Below the pieces are notes generated by a model. It was given only the letters and a program-made list of their open reading frames with translations. It had not been told where the DNA came from and did no database searches. A stretch of 42,972 nt of DNA from Oxalobacteraceae bacterium (GTDB lineage: Bacteria; Pseudomonadota; Gammaproteobacteria; Burkholderiales; Burkholderiaceae_D), in NCBI GenBank assembly GCA_003537575.1, contig DPRS01000034.1:23141-66112 (forward strand). Direction: 5' to 3'. Position numbers and translations under genes: made by a program. Of the stretch, positions 1 to 9,500 are shown piece by piece; within the stretch, counting starts at the first letter, position 1, and each line of letters starts with the position of its first letter.

Positions 1-2
1 CC

Positions 3-725
3 AAAGAAGCAAGCTCCCCAACGGCGAGTATCTCTGCGGCTGAACCACCCGCGCAATCCGCCACCCAGTCCGCCGGCAGCGATGGCGGCAAGTCCGCCGC
101 AGCATCGATACCGCCGCAAGCCTCGCTCAAGCCACAGGATGCCACGCCCTCCGCCGGATCTGCCGCTGATACCGCCGGCCGCATCATCAAGTTTGCCGAC
201 CAGACCATGACGGGAAATTTTTCAGTCGACAAAAAATCGGGGCTGGTTTCCGGCAAAGGAAAAGTTTCATGGAGTAATGGTAATCAGTTCGAAGGCACGC
301 TGGTACAGGGCAGCAAGGAAGGCAAGGGAAAATTCACCTGGAACAGCGGACAGCGCTATAACGGCGACTGGACGCATGACGTGCCCAACGGCAGAGGTGT
401 CTTCAATTTCCCCGATGGCAGCCGCTACGAAGGCGATGTCAAGAATGGATTGCCGCACGGCCAGGGCACTACCCGCTTCAAGAATGGCATTGTCTATACC
501 GGCGACTGGGTACGGGGCAAAAGCCACGGGCATGGCCGCTATATTTGGACCGATGGCAGCTACTGGGAAGGCGAATTCAGGGATGACAGAAAAACGGAAA
601 ACGGCAGGATGCATTTTCCGAACAAGGATAAAGGCAACGCCGTCGGCACGGCGCCTGCGCCGGCAGAAAATACTTTCCAGCGCGCCACTACCGCAGCCAC
701 CGACAGGCAGACGGAAGAAAAATGA
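3..725 (+). CDS. MORN-repeat protein (5' end outside window)
   Basis: The reading frame is open from base 3 to the stop at 723-725, so the start lies upstream of the window. The first ~65 visible residues are rich in Ala, Ser, Pro and Gln and look like a flexible linker. From about residue 70 there are roughly six consecutive MORN-type units of ~23 residues, recognisable by repeated YxGDW/YEGDV and GxGxxxxxDG patterns (for example YNGDW, RYEGDV, YTGDW, YWEGEF). MORN repeats form extended beta-hairpin surfaces that bind lipids or proteins. No enzymatic motif is visible. The tail after the repeats is short and of low complexity. Cell location cannot be judged without the N-terminus. An in-frame ATG at 207 exists, but starting there would cut off continuous coding sequence, so it is not preferred. 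Confidence 0.8.
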   Translation, partial: KEASSPTASISAAEPPAQSATQSAGSDGGKSAAASIPPQASLKPQDATPSAGSAADTAGRIIKFADQTMTGNFSVDKKSGLVSGKGKVSWSNGNQFEGTLVQGSKEGKGKFTWNSGQRYNGDWTHDVPNGRGVFNFPDGSRYEGDVKNGLPHGQGTTRFKNGIVYTGDWVRGKSHGHGRYIWTDGSYWEGEFRDDRKTENGRMHFPNKDKGNAVGTAPAPAENTFQRATTAATDRQTEEK

Positions 726-728
726 TCA

Positions 729-754
729 ATCAAGCGGGCGAAAGCACGCTTGAT
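729..754 (+). terminator. Hairpin after the MORN gene, possible terminator
   Basis: A perfect 8-bp inverted repeat (ATCAAGCG / CGCTTGAT) with a 10-nt loop begins 3 bases after the stop codon of the MORN gene. No run of T follows it, so intrinsic termination is only a possibility. Confidence 0.35.
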
Positions 755-1055
755 GCCGCGGCAGCGACCTCCCTCCTGGCAGCACAGGTTTGCCCGGATG
801 GTTTTGCTTTCTGCAATGCAAATCGGCTTGCGTTCGAATTCGCCATGGCAGGCTAAAAAATCTCTCGAAGCTGCCGCCACACATCGCCTCGTTGCAATCT
901 TCTTTTGACCGGGATGCGTATAAACCGCAAGCCTTGTTTACATTCATGCGGAACGGTCCGGATTAGCGTCCAGCGAGTGCTTCACCGTCAGCGCAGACAA
1001 AGCGGCACACATCCCCACTTCGTCAAGACTACGCTTTTATAAATCGATTCATTCA
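755..1055. other. Non-coding stretch upstream of the peptide genes
   Basis: About 300 bases with no convincing gene. The short open frames here lack ribosome binding sites and protein-like composition. The stretch leads into the array of palindromic boxes at 1056-1108. Confidence 0.5.
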
Positions 1056-1120
1056 GCCAGTTTGGCGCTGCGGGTAACCAATTTGGCGCTGCGAATAGCC
1101 AATTTGGCGCTGCCAATTAG
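1056..1120 (+). promoter_or_regulatory. Three palindromic boxes in 21-bp tandem repeat, putative enhancer array
   Basis: Three copies of a 21-bp unit lie head to tail. Each carries an 11-bp dyad: GCCAGTTTGGC at 1056-1066, ACCAATTTGGC at 1077-1087 and GCCAATTTGGC at 1098-1108 (the last is a perfect 5+1+5 palindrome). Each dyad is followed by GCTGC. The starts are exactly 21 bp apart, two helical turns, so all boxes face the same side of the DNA. A partial extra copy (GCCAATTAGCGC) follows at 1112-1123, out of register. The array sits about 210-260 bp upstream of the sigma-54 promoter at 1316, a normal distance for binding sites of an enhancer-binding activator. The activator encoded at 5212-6534 is the natural candidate; this is inference. 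Confidence 0.6.
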
Positions 1121-1315
1121 CGCCTTGCAAAGCAATCACATCATTGCTTTCATGAACTGTCGCGAACCAGCGCACACCGCCATGAAAGGTGTTGGAGCGC
1201 GCCCGACAGATGAACGAAACGGAAATCCATACGCTTTCTCTTCCTGGCCGCAAAAGAATAAATTTATCGTTTATTTTCAAAGGCTTACAAAAATAATCCA
1301 AGGATTCTCAAGGAC

Positions 1316-1331
1316 TGGCACGGTCGATGCT
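1316..1331 (+). promoter_or_regulatory. Sigma-54 (-24/-12) promoter for the GG-leader peptide genes
   Basis: The sequence TGGCACGGTCGATGCT matches the RpoN consensus TGGCACG-N4-TTGCW at every fixed position except the first T of TTGC, which is A. The invariant GG and GC are at the correct spacing. It is preceded by C, as in many strong sites. A transcript would start near 1342, giving a leader of ~60 nt before the ATG at 1403. An AT-rich stretch (about 1255-1305) lies between the promoter and the upstream boxes and could serve as a bend. Confidence 0.75.
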
Positions 1332-1402
1332 CTATACCCTGTGAGCGCAACAGATTGCCTCAAGCAGCAAAATCCAACTCAATGACCTTTAGGAGAATGA
1401 CC

Positions 1403-1684
1403 ATGAAATCCCTCACCATCAAAGACCTCGCCCGCACCACCGAACTCGACCGTCAAGCCATGGCTGGCGTATCCGGCGGCATGAGCAAAGGCTATCAAGG
1501 CTGGATGCCTTCGTTCACGTCGATCGACGCCTCCAAGCATGAATTCTCGTTCGATGCGACCCAAGCCATCGCTCAAGATCAAAAGACCATCGTCAACAAC
1601 GGCAACAACGTCGCCTTTGCGTCCGGCATCACCGCCAACGTCAAGCCGACCCAGAAGGCCGATAACACCATCAACTTCGGCTAA
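1403..1684 (+). CDS. Double-glycine leader peptide 1 (bacteriocin-type precursor)
   Basis: A 93-residue peptide starting at the ATG behind AGGAG (1391-1395). An upstream in-frame ATG at 1355 has no ribosome binding site. The first 26 residues form a classical double-glycine leader: MKSLTIKDL at the N-terminus, an amphipathic charged helix (ELDRQAMAGV) and SGG at the cut site. C39 peptidases cut after such GG motifs. The predicted mature part is 67 residues, rich in Asn, Gln, Thr, Ala and Ser, without cysteine, and ending in NINFG, so no disulfide or lanthionine chemistry is suggested. The next gene shares the leader but not the core. A sigma-54 promoter lies upstream. Whether the product is a toxin, signal or surface peptide cannot be told from sequence. 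Confidence 0.75.
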   Translation: MKSLTIKDLARTTELDRQAMAGVSGGMSKGYQGWMPSFTSIDASKHEFSFDATQAIAQDQKTIVNNGNNVAFASGITANVKPTQKADNTINFG

Positions 1685-1762
1685 CTGGGCAACATATCGG
1701 CACCAGGTGGCGGGAATGCATGCTGTTCTCGCCCCGCATCATGCCGAAGAAGGAGAATTGCA

Positions 1763-1972
1763 ATGAAAATCCTGATCATCAAGGACTTGTCATCCTTCAG
1801 CAAGGAACTGGAGAAAGAAGCCATGGCAGCCGTGCATGGCGGCCGCATGAAACTGCCATTCCAGCGCGCCAATGCCGATAATTTGCTGACCACGCCCGAC
1901 GGCGATCCGGTGTCCGTCTATGTCGATGGCGTACTGGTCAATTCGGTCAGCACGGGGTATGCGCCACGCTAA
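1763..1972 (+). CDS. Double-glycine leader peptide 2 (bacteriocin-type precursor)
   Basis: A 69-residue peptide with a clear AAGGAG ribosome binding site 7 bases before its ATG. Its 27-residue leader (MKILIIKDL... KEAMAAVHGG) matches that of the preceding gene at the IKDL, Glu-Leu, AMA-V and GG positions, so both are likely substrates of the same C39 peptidase. The predicted mature part is 42 residues, begins with basic residues (RMKLPFQR), contains the hydrophobic stretch VSVYVDGVLVNSV and has no cysteine. The gene lies 78 bp after peptide 1 and has no sigma-54 site of its own, so the two are probably co-transcribed and end at the terminator at 2001-2023. Function unknown. Confidence 0.72.
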   Translation: MKILIIKDLSSFSKELEKEAMAAVHGGRMKLPFQRANADNLLTTPDGDPVSVYVDGVLVNSVSTGYAPR

Positions 1973-2000
1973 GCCAAGTGTGGTTGAATCCATCCATGCA

Positions 2001-2023
2001 AAAAGCCCGCATAGCGGGCTTTT
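2001..2023 (+). terminator. Rho-independent terminator of the peptide operon
   Basis: A perfect 10-bp stem (AAAAGCCCGC / GCGGGCTTTT) with a 3-nt loop ends in a T run, 28 bases after the second peptide gene. It separates the peptide transcript from the DAHP synthase gene. Confidence 0.9.
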
Positions 2024-2176
2024 GTTCATTGTCAGCGATAATGTCGGGAAATCTCCGCACAATTGAGCATTTTTGGGGATTAGCAATGGCTTGAACAACA
2101 CAATCCCGTGCAAGTGGCAGTTTTCCCTCCCATAAACCGCTAGAATACCTTTCGCCGCAATCTCCAATAAAATTCC

Positions 2177-3232
2177 ATGAAGCAACTTATCAACGCCCGT
2201 ATCCTGTCACAGGAAAATCTGCCCTCTCCCGCCGCTATCCAGACTGACATTCCGCACACGAAAAAGTCCCTGGCCACCGTTCTGAATGGCCGTGCAGCGC
2301 TGGAAGACATCCTGGACAGGAAAGACGCGCGTCGTTTCATCGTGGTCGGCCCCTGCTCCATCCACGATCCGGACGCAGCGCTTGATTACGCCCGCCGGCT
2401 CAAGGTACTGGCAGAGGAAGTAGCCGATGTGCTGGTGCTGGTCATGCGGGTATATTTCGAGAAACCGCGCACCACGGTCGGCTGGAAGGGCTTGATCAAT
2501 GATCCGGACCGCGACGATTCCTTCAACATGGTCAAGGGCATCCGTATCGCGCGCAATCTCTTGCGTGACATTAGTGAAATGGGCCTGCCCATCGGCACCG
2601 AAGCGCTGGACCCGATGATGCCGCAATATCTGGGCGACCTGGTCAGCTGGAACGCCATCGGCGCCCGCACCACCGAATCGCAGACCCACCGCGAAATGGC
2701 TAGCGGCCTTTCCACTCCGGTAGGATTGAAAAACGGCACCGACGGCAGCCTGACCGTGGCCATCAACGCCATGCAATCTGCCCGCACCCCGCATGCCTTC
2801 CTGGGCATCGATGCGGATGGCCGCAGCTCCGTCATCCGCACCGCCGGCAACCCGCATGCGCACCTGATCCTGCGCGGCGGCCATGCTCCCAACTATGGCG
2901 CCGAATCCGTGGCGCAGGCGGAAGCCATGCTGCACAAGGTCGACCTGCCGGCCGCCATCGTGGTCGATTGCAGCCACGGCAATTCGAACAAGGACCACAA
3001 GCGCCAGGTCAGCGTGCTGCAGGATGTCGTGCGGCAAATCCGCGATGGCAACCGTGGCCTGGTCGGCATGATGCTGGAGTCCAACCTCGTCGAAGGCGCG
3101 CAAAAGATTCAGGCAGACCTGGCGGCGCTGGTCTACGGGCAATCCGTGACCGACGCTTGCATCGGCTGGGAAGACACCGTTGGCGCCATTCGCGAAGCGG
3201 CAGGAGTGCTGCGCGAGATCGGGAAGCGGTAA
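2177..3232 (+). CDS. aroG: 3-deoxy-7-phosphoheptulonate synthase (class I DAHP synthase)
   Basis: 351 residues, the normal length for class I-alpha AroF/G/H enzymes. It condenses phosphoenolpyruvate and erythrose 4-phosphate in the cytoplasm, the first step of the shikimate pathway to aromatic amino acids. Family motifs include VVGPCSIHD (metal-binding Cys), the EKPRTTVGWKGL phosphate-binding segment, ARTTESQ, KNGTDG, VDCSHGNS (metal His), MLESNL (metal Glu) and the C-terminal ACIGWED (metal Asp). The N-terminal ~45 residues correspond to the segment used for allosteric and dimer contacts; which aromatic amino acid inhibits it cannot be read safely. The ATG has only a weak ribosome binding site. 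It is transcribed independently of the peptide genes upstream. Confidence 0.95.
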   Translation: MKQLINARILSQENLPSPAAIQTDIPHTKKSLATVLNGRAALEDILDRKDARRFIVVGPCSIHDPDAALDYARRLKVLAEEVADVLVLVMRVYFEKPRTTVGWKGLINDPDRDDSFNMVKGIRIARNLLRDISEMGLPIGTEALDPMMPQYLGDLVSWNAIGARTTESQTHREMASGLSTPVGLKNGTDGSLTVAINAMQSARTPHAFLGIDADGRSSVIRTAGNPHAHLILRGGHAPNYGAESVAQAEAMLHKVDLPAAIVVDCSHGNSNKDHKRQVSVLQDVVRQIRDGNRGLVGMMLESNLVEGAQKIQADLAALVYGQSVTDACIGWEDTVGAIREAAGVLREIGKR

Positions 3233-3351
3233 TACCGGGAGCAGCAGTGCCAGACGGCGGAGCAGGAAATGAAATGGGCCTGAAGCATTTCCGGTTCCGC
3301 CTGGCGAAAACAAGGCAAGGGCTTATGCATCGGCCGGCATAAATTCCCAGC

Positions 3352-3903
3352 CTAGTTTTTTGTGGCATTAAATCGGATTTCCGCTTCCTGGAATATCGCT
3401 TTCACTCTCTCGACATTCCACGGCTCTTCAAGCAATGTCTCGTGGTCCCATTGGCTTCTCTGTTTTTCTGGAGCAAAAAAGTCACCGCCATAGACATGGA
3501 TTGCGCATGTCATTTTGCCGATCGGATTCAGTACGGAATGAATCACGTTGCGATCGAGCGCAATGACTTCACCGGGCCCGAGCGATTTGGCGCCTACGGC
3601 ATCAATGGATACCACAGTTCTCTGCCAAAAAACATTGTCTTCTCTCCCGGAATATATCCCAATCGTCGCAGGCATCTGGTGATTGTGCGGCATGAGAATC
3701 ATGTAGGGTGCCCAGACGAAGTTGATGATGGTTAGCTCAGGTGACCTGTATATCGGTGCAATACCGGCATGTTCCGGTTCGCCAAGCTCATGCAATATCC
3801 GGGCACCGTCGGCAACCGCTTCCGCCACTACTTCCTGAATTGCACCCTGCCCTTCGCCGAGTGCATCGACACAGTCCTGGATAAAACGATCTTTCACGAA
3901 CAT
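3352..3903 (-). CDS. Cupin / cysteine-dioxygenase-like protein
   Basis: A 183-residue protein of the double-stranded beta-helix (cupin) superfamily, resembling the predicted metal-dependent enzymes related to cysteine dioxygenase. The likely iron ligands are in MPHNHQMPATIGIYSG (cupin motif 1 with two His and a later Gly-Glu pair) and DRNVIHSVLNP (motif 2 His). The substrate is unknown; small thiols are plausible from the family. The start was chosen at the ATG at 3903 because GGAGGA sits 7 bases before it. A GTG at 3921 would place that ribosome binding site inside the gene. It stands alone, convergent with aroG, and has no signal peptide. Confidence 0.75.
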   Translation of the reverse strand: MFVKDRFIQDCVDALGEGQGAIQEVVAEAVADGARILHELGEPEHAGIAPIYRSPELTIINFVWAPYMILMPHNHQMPATIGIYSGREDNVFWQRTVVSIDAVGAKSLGPGEVIALDRNVIHSVLNPIGKMTCAIHVYGGDFFAPEKQRSQWDHETLLEEPWNVERVKAIFQEAEIRFNATKN

Positions 3904-4239
3904 GGCTTTATCCTCCGACACGCTTGCTTTATGGAGCTATCCTGTTACAAGGCGAAATTCATAAACGACTGCCAGGTTGAAAAACCTGCGTGTTGTTCGT
4001 GAACGGACGCGGTTCCCGCAGTCCCACTCCTCATCCCCGGGCTTTCAGACATTACGTCCTCAGCATTTTGCTAGCGCTCCGCCGTCCCCCTTATGAAATT
4101 TTCCCGCTTATGCAGTGTATGACGTTATGGAGACAAAACAAGCGGCGCTAGCGCTGCACGTCCAGAAGCATCCGCAAGACGTTCGCACATGACGCGCCTC
4201 AACACTTTGCTAATCGGATGTAACTACGATGATTGCTCT

Positions 4240-5184
4240 ATGAATCCCGGCACAGAACGCACTTGTCGAGAGCGACACGCTAGCCTCCAGCTTTACTTCC
4301 GTAAAGCATTTGTGGGAATCGCCCTGACCTTGTCCATTCAATGCCTGCCAGTTCAAGGGCAGGAAACTCCGGCAAATGCCGCGGCAGCACTGCAGGCCAA
4401 ACGCATCGAATTGCAGCCGCAGCTGCGCAGCAATCCCTTCCATGAGCCTTTACACCTGAGCTCGCGCCAGGAGAACAAGCGGGTTGAAGGCGACATCCAT
4501 GCCGAAGTCGCCAATCCGTTCGCTGAAGTGACAGCGGCATTCAAGTCCGCCGCCACGGTGTGCGAATTGCTGCTCCTGCATCTGAACGTGCGCGCATGCC
4601 ATCCTGCCGGCGGCGCGGGAAATGAAACGGTTACCCTGGCGCTTGGCCCCAAGCGCGCGCTGACATCGGGCGAGCTGTATCACGTCACCTATGCCCTGCG
4701 TATCGAAGCTGCCGGTCCGGCATACTTCCGCGCGACCATGCGCGCCCCGAAAGGTCCGCTGGGAACGCGTGATTACCGTATCTTGGTTGAAGCGATGCCG
4801 ATCGGCGACAAACGCTCCTTCGTACACATGGGCTATTCCTATGGCTATGGCGCCATGGCAAAAATGGCGATGGACCTGTACCTGGCGACGGCGGGTCGCG
4901 CGAAGATCGGCTTCACCATAACCGGTCGCAGCCCGGAGGGCAAACCTGTTTACGTTGGCGGCGAGCGCGGTTCTCTGGAACGCAATGTCATGCGCTACTA
5001 CCTTGCGCTGCTTGCCTACAGCAGCATCACCACCGGATCGCCGCAGGAAAAAATGACGGCACGCTTACGCAAGTGGTTTGCCCTGACCGAGCGCTATCCG
5101 GCGCAATTGCATGAATTGAATCTCGATGAATATCTAGAAGAGAAGTATGGAGAACTGGCAAAGTCCGGCTTCCCCATGAAATAG
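4240..5184 (+). CDS. Secreted protein of unknown function
   Basis: About 314 residues, not assigned to a family. A hydrophobic segment (AFVGIALTLSIQCL) followed by PVQGQ looks like a signal peptide with cleavage near GQE, so the protein is probably periplasmic. The mature part is mixed alpha/beta. The pattern of a START-like lipid-binding fold (early FAEVTAAFKSAATVCELL helix, later YRILVEAMP and FVHMGYSYGYG strands, a long C-terminal helix) is suggestive but unproven. Two cysteines (VCELLL, RACHPAGG) could pair. The start is uncertain: an in-frame ATG at 4189 would add 17 residues, and neither start has a good ribosome binding site. It converges on the activator gene at 5212 with a 27-bp gap and no visible terminator. 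Confidence 0.6.
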   Translation: MNPGTERTCRERHASLQLYFRKAFVGIALTLSIQCLPVQGQETPANAAAALQAKRIELQPQLRSNPFHEPLHLSSRQENKRVEGDIHAEVANPFAEVTAAFKSAATVCELLLLHLNVRACHPAGGAGNETVTLALGPKRALTSGELYHVTYALRIEAAGPAYFRATMRAPKGPLGTRDYRILVEAMPIGDKRSFVHMGYSYGYGAMAKMAMDLYLATAGRAKIGFTITGRSPEGKPVYVGGERGSLERNVMRYYLALLAYSSITTGSPQEKMTARLRKWFALTERYPAQLHELNLDEYLEEKYGELAKSGFPMK

Positions 5185-5211
5185 GTGGCATACCAACATT
5201 GCACGCTGCCA

Positions 5212-6534
5212 TCAAACTCGGCGCTCTTCCTGCGGCGGCGCTTCCCTGTGCCGGAAATCCTTGGAATGAATGCCATGCTTCTTCAGCAGCATTTGCAAGT
5301 GCGAGCGATTCATGTCGCAGCGCCTGGCCAGCTCGGAAACCGTGCCGCCAACTTCGCGCAAGCCCCGTTCCAGAAAGGCGCGTTCGGCCTCGTCGCTGGC
5401 CGCGCGCTTGGCATCGCTGAGCGACACGGCCGAATTCGAATTCGCCAGGATTGCGGCAGCGGCCGCACCCCCATCTGCCGCCGGCGCTTCGCTGAGAGTT
5501 TGCGGGCGCGGGCGTATGTCCTCCGGTAAATGTTCGATGCCGGCCGACTCCCCCGCAAGGCAGGAAATCCGGTAAATCAGGTTGCGCAATTCGCGGATAT
5601 TACCGGGGTAGGGATAATTCAGCATGAAGTCGCGCAAGCGCGGCGTCATTTTCACCGGCCGGCGCTTGAGGGCTTCGGCGGCTTCATCGCAAAAATAGGA
5701 AAACAGCAGCGGGATTTCATCCTTGCGCTCGCGTAGCGGCGGCAGGCTGACGTGGATCACGCTCAGTCGGTAGAACAGGTCTTCGCGAAAACTGCCCTCT
5801 TCGCACAGCTTGCGCAAATTCTTGTTGGTGGCGGCAACGATCCGCGCATCCACCGAAATCGCTTCGTCGGCGCCGACGCGCTGGATTTCCTGCGACTGCA
5901 GCACGCGCAGGAGCTTGACCTGTCCGGGCAAGGGCAATTCGCCGATTTCATCCAGGAAGATGGTGCCACGGTGCGCGCTTTCGAACTTGCCCTTGCGGTC
6001 GTTGGATGCGCCGGTAAAGGCGCCTTTCTTGTGGCCGAACAGTTCCGATTCCAGCAGGTTTTCCGGAATCGCCCCGCAATTGACCGAGATGTAAGGCTTG
6101 TCGGCGCGCGAGCCGTTGGCATGGATGACTTTGGCCATCAATTCCTTGCCGGTACCGGATTCGCCATCGATCAATACCGGCAAGTCGGTGGGCGCCGCCT
6201 TTTCCGCCACTTCCAGCGCATCCAGCAGGCGCGGATTGTCGCCGAAGGTGCCTTCGAAGACGAAACTGCGCGCCAGCAGCGCGCGGCGCCGCTCGCCCGG
6301 CGACTGCACGATGCGCGCGCCCTCGCTGCTGGCCGCCTGCACGAAGCGTTCCTTGTGCGAGAGCTGCATGACTTCGTCGCGCAGGCCGTTCGCCTGCCGC
6401 AGCAGTTTTTCGATTTCGGGCCGGTCCAGCTTCGACGCCCAGCGCAAGCGGGAACGCAGTATTTCGATTTTTTCCAGCAAGCCGGCGTAGGACAGCGCTG
6501 AACCGCCCTGCACTTCCTGGTCGAGTATTTTCAT
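5212..6534 (-). CDS. Sigma-54-dependent enhancer-binding activator
   Basis: A 440-residue bacterial enhancer-binding protein. The first ~95 residues hold a predicted coiled coil (LLEKIEILRSRLRW, EIEKLLRQANGL) but no receiver, GAF or PAS domain, so activity is probably set by protein contacts. The AAA+ domain follows with Walker A GESGTGKE (residues 124-131), the sigma-54-contacting GAFTGA loop (171-176) and Walker B IFLDEIGEL (192-200). The C-terminus has a Fis-type helix-turn-helix (GTVSELARRCDMNRSHLQ). It is the last gene of the operon with the parvulin and the C39 transporter, 64 bp after the transporter stop. A GTG at 6561 would add nine residues. Its likely target is the sigma-54 promoter at 1316. 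Confidence 0.88.
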   Translation of the reverse strand: MKILDQEVQGGSALSYAGLLEKIEILRSRLRWASKLDRPEIEKLLRQANGLRDEVMQLSHKERFVQAASSEGARIVQSPGERRRALLARSFVFEGTFGDNPRLLDALEVAEKAAPTDLPVLIDGESGTGKELMAKVIHANGSRADKPYISVNCGAIPENLLESELFGHKKGAFTGASNDRKGKFESAHRGTIFLDEIGELPLPGQVKLLRVLQSQEIQRVGADEAISVDARIVAATNKNLRKLCEEGSFREDLFYRLSVIHVSLPPLRERKDEIPLLFSYFCDEAAEALKRRPVKMTPRLRDFMLNYPYPGNIRELRNLIYRISCLAGESAGIEHLPEDIRPRPQTLSEAPAADGGAAAAAILANSNSAVSLSDAKRAASDEAERAFLERGLREVGGTVSELARRCDMNRSHLQMLLKKHGIHSKDFRHREAPPQEERRV

Positions 6535-6598
6535 GGCTTGAATGACCTGTCCCGGGCACACCCCTGCGCCCCGCTGTTTGATCGGCGATCCGAAAAAA

Positions 6599-9500
6599 TT
6601 ATCCCGCGCTCAATTGTTTTTGCACCAGCTGGTAATACATGCCCTTCCTTTCCACCAGTTCCTCGTGCCGCCCCTGCTCGACCACGCCGCCCTCGTACAG
6701 GACCAAGATCTTGTCGGCGCGCATGATGGTGGAGAGGCGGTGCGCAATGATGACGGCGGTGCGCCCTTTCAGGATCTCGCTCATGTTGCCGATGATGTTG
6801 CTCTCGGATTGCGTGTCCAGCGCCGAAGTCGCCTCATCGAAGATCAACAGGCGCGGATCGTGATAGAGCGCGCGGGCGATGCACAGGCGCTGGATCTGCC
6901 CGCCCGACAGGCCGACCCCGCGCTCGCCGACCACCTGTTCGTAGCGCAGCGGCAGCTTGCTGATGAAGGCATGGGCATCCGCCATCTTCGCCACTTCCTC
7001 GATGCGGCGGCGGTCCGGGCTGTCGTCGCCGCTGGCGATGTTTTCCGCCACCGTGCCGGAAAACAGCAGGTTGCTCTGCATGACATAACCGACCTGGGCG
7101 CGGTAATACTCCTTGTCGATCAGGCTCATGTCATAGCCATCCACCGTCATCTTGCCCTCGGTGGGGGGATAAAAACCCACCAGCAGCTTGGCCAGGGTGG
7201 TCTTGCCGGAACCGCTGCGGCCGACGATGGCGACCAGTTCACCGGGCTTGATGTCCAGGTTGATGTTTTCCAGCACATAAGCCGTTTCATCGCCGCCGTA
7301 GCGGAAGTAGATGCCCTCCAAATGGATTTCTCCCTGCAGGTCAGGCAGCAACACCCTGGAAGGCAAGTCTTCCGGCTTCTGTTCCGGCTCCATGTCGAGC
7401 ACGTCGCCCAGGCGTTCCATGGCCACGCCGGCATCATTCAACTGGCTCCACAGGCTGACCAGGCCCATCAGCGGCGCCAGCACGCTGCCCATCAGGGCAT
7501 TGAAGGCAATCAGCTGGCCAATGGTCAATTCGCGCGCCAGCACCAGGCTCGCTCCCATCCACAGGATAGCGATGGTGGTGGCGGCATTGAGGATCTGACC
7601 GATCAGCGAGACGAAAATATGGAAAGTTTGCGCGCGGTATTGCACGTCCAGCGCCTTGGCATACTTGCGCTCCCACTTCAGCCGCACCGGCCGTTCGATG
7701 CCCATGCCCTTGACGGTTTCCACACCGCCCAGTGCTTCCATCAGAAAGGATTGGGCATCGGTCGAGACATTGAACACTTCCCGCGCGTAATTCTTCAGGC
7801 GCGGCGTCACCAGCACCGTCAGCACAATGATCGGGATGACGAAGGCAATCAACAGCAGCGTCATTTTGACGTTATAGAAAAACATGATGGTGAAATAGAT
7901 AAACACCATCAGCAGGTTCAACACCGTGGTCACCGTCGATTCGGTGAGAAAGGCGCGGATGGTCTGGTTTTCCTGAAAGCGCGCCAGAATGTCGCCGGTC
8001 TTGCGCTTGGCGAAAAAGGAAAACGGCAGCGACATCGCATGCTTGAAGAAGTGCGACATCATGGCGAAATCCATGTTGCGCACCATGAAATTGGCGAGGA
8101 AAGCGCGAATCGTGGTCATCACCTGGGTAAACAGGTTGGAGATGATCAGGCCGATAATCAGCAGATGCAGCAGGCTGACATTCTGGTGCACGATCACGCC
8201 ATCCAGGATGTTCTGGATGATGATGGGCGGCACCAGCCCGAGCACCTGGATCACGAAGGTCGCCAGGAACAGGTGCGCGAGAATCTTGCGGTAAGGCTGC
8301 AGGTAGCCAACGAAACGCACCCAGGGCGAGCGCGACGCCGCCAGCTGCACCATGTTTTGCCCGGGCGTAAACAGCAGGCAAGTGCCGCTCCAGCCGCGCT
8401 CGAACTCGGCCACGGAGAGCTTCCTGAATCCCACCGCCGGGTCGGCCAGCCAGACCTGCTCTTTCGAGATGCCATACACCACCACGTAGTGGTAGCCTTC
8501 CCAGTGGATGATGAAAGGCAGCTCGAAGCCCTGCAGCGCATCGAAGGTACATTGCACGCCGCGCGTGGTAAAGCCGAGCGATTCGCCGGCGCGCGCCAGG
8601 CTGTCCAGGGTGGCGCCCTGCGTGGTGACATTGGCCAGCTCGCGCAGCTTGCCCAAGGTCATGGAGATGCCGTAATGCTTGCAGATCATCGCCAGGCAGG
8701 CGGCACCGCAATCCATTTCCTCGGCCTGCTCGACCCAGGCAAAGCGGCGGATGAGCTTTTCGCCGAACTCCGGCTTCGACTTCAGATCCAGCACGACCGG
8801 GCGCTTCCTGCGCTCGGCGAGTTTCTTTTGCCGCTCCAGTTCGCGCTCGATCTGGCGCATGCGCTCTTCCAGCACTTCGCGCAGCTTGGGATTGCGCTCG
8901 AGGATCAGGTGCACGGTTTTTTCCGGGATGACCAGCAGCGTAGCGTCGCTAAGCGCGCTGACGGTGGCCATCTGTTCCTGCCGCATCAGGCAAGCCTTTT
9001 CGCCGAAGATATCGCCCGGCCCCAGGGTCGCCAGGTTATAGTCGTCACCGCCCTCGCTGCGCACCATCCTGACCTGGCCGTGGCGTATCACGTACAGGCG
9101 GCGGTCTTCGCGGGAATCCTGCTTGAGGATTTCGCGGCCGGCGGCGATGCGCTTGACGCCGACGCTGCGAACGAATTCCTCCAGCTCCTTGCGGTCGACC
9201 TTGCCTTTCAAATCGAACAGGCGCGCCACCACGCCGCCGGCCGAGCTGATCGCCACATAACTGGCGATGAACTCCTGCGCTTTCGGGTTCTCCGCCAGCA
9301 AGGGCGCAATCGCCGCGCGCGGAATGAACAGGAGTTCGGTCTTGCCGGAGGCGCGCACCGAAAATTCGTGCCGGTGCTCGCGCAGCATGGCCAGCTCGGC
9401 AAACACTTCGCCGGTCTTGCGCACGCCCAGGCTGCTTTCCTTGCCGCGTTCCTCGGTAAACACCCGCACCGACCCGGCCTTCACCACGTACAGGCCGTCG

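Noticed and set aside
1056..1120. Possible CRISPR remnant
   Set aside because: The units abut with no unique spacers, are 21 bp long, and carry a palindrome suited to protein binding; no cas genes are present.
1062..1385. 107-codon open frame with LAL repeats upstream of peptide 1
   Set aside because: The protein repeat merely reflects the 21-bp palindromic DNA boxes, there is no ribosome binding site, and the frame covers the sigma-54 promoter.
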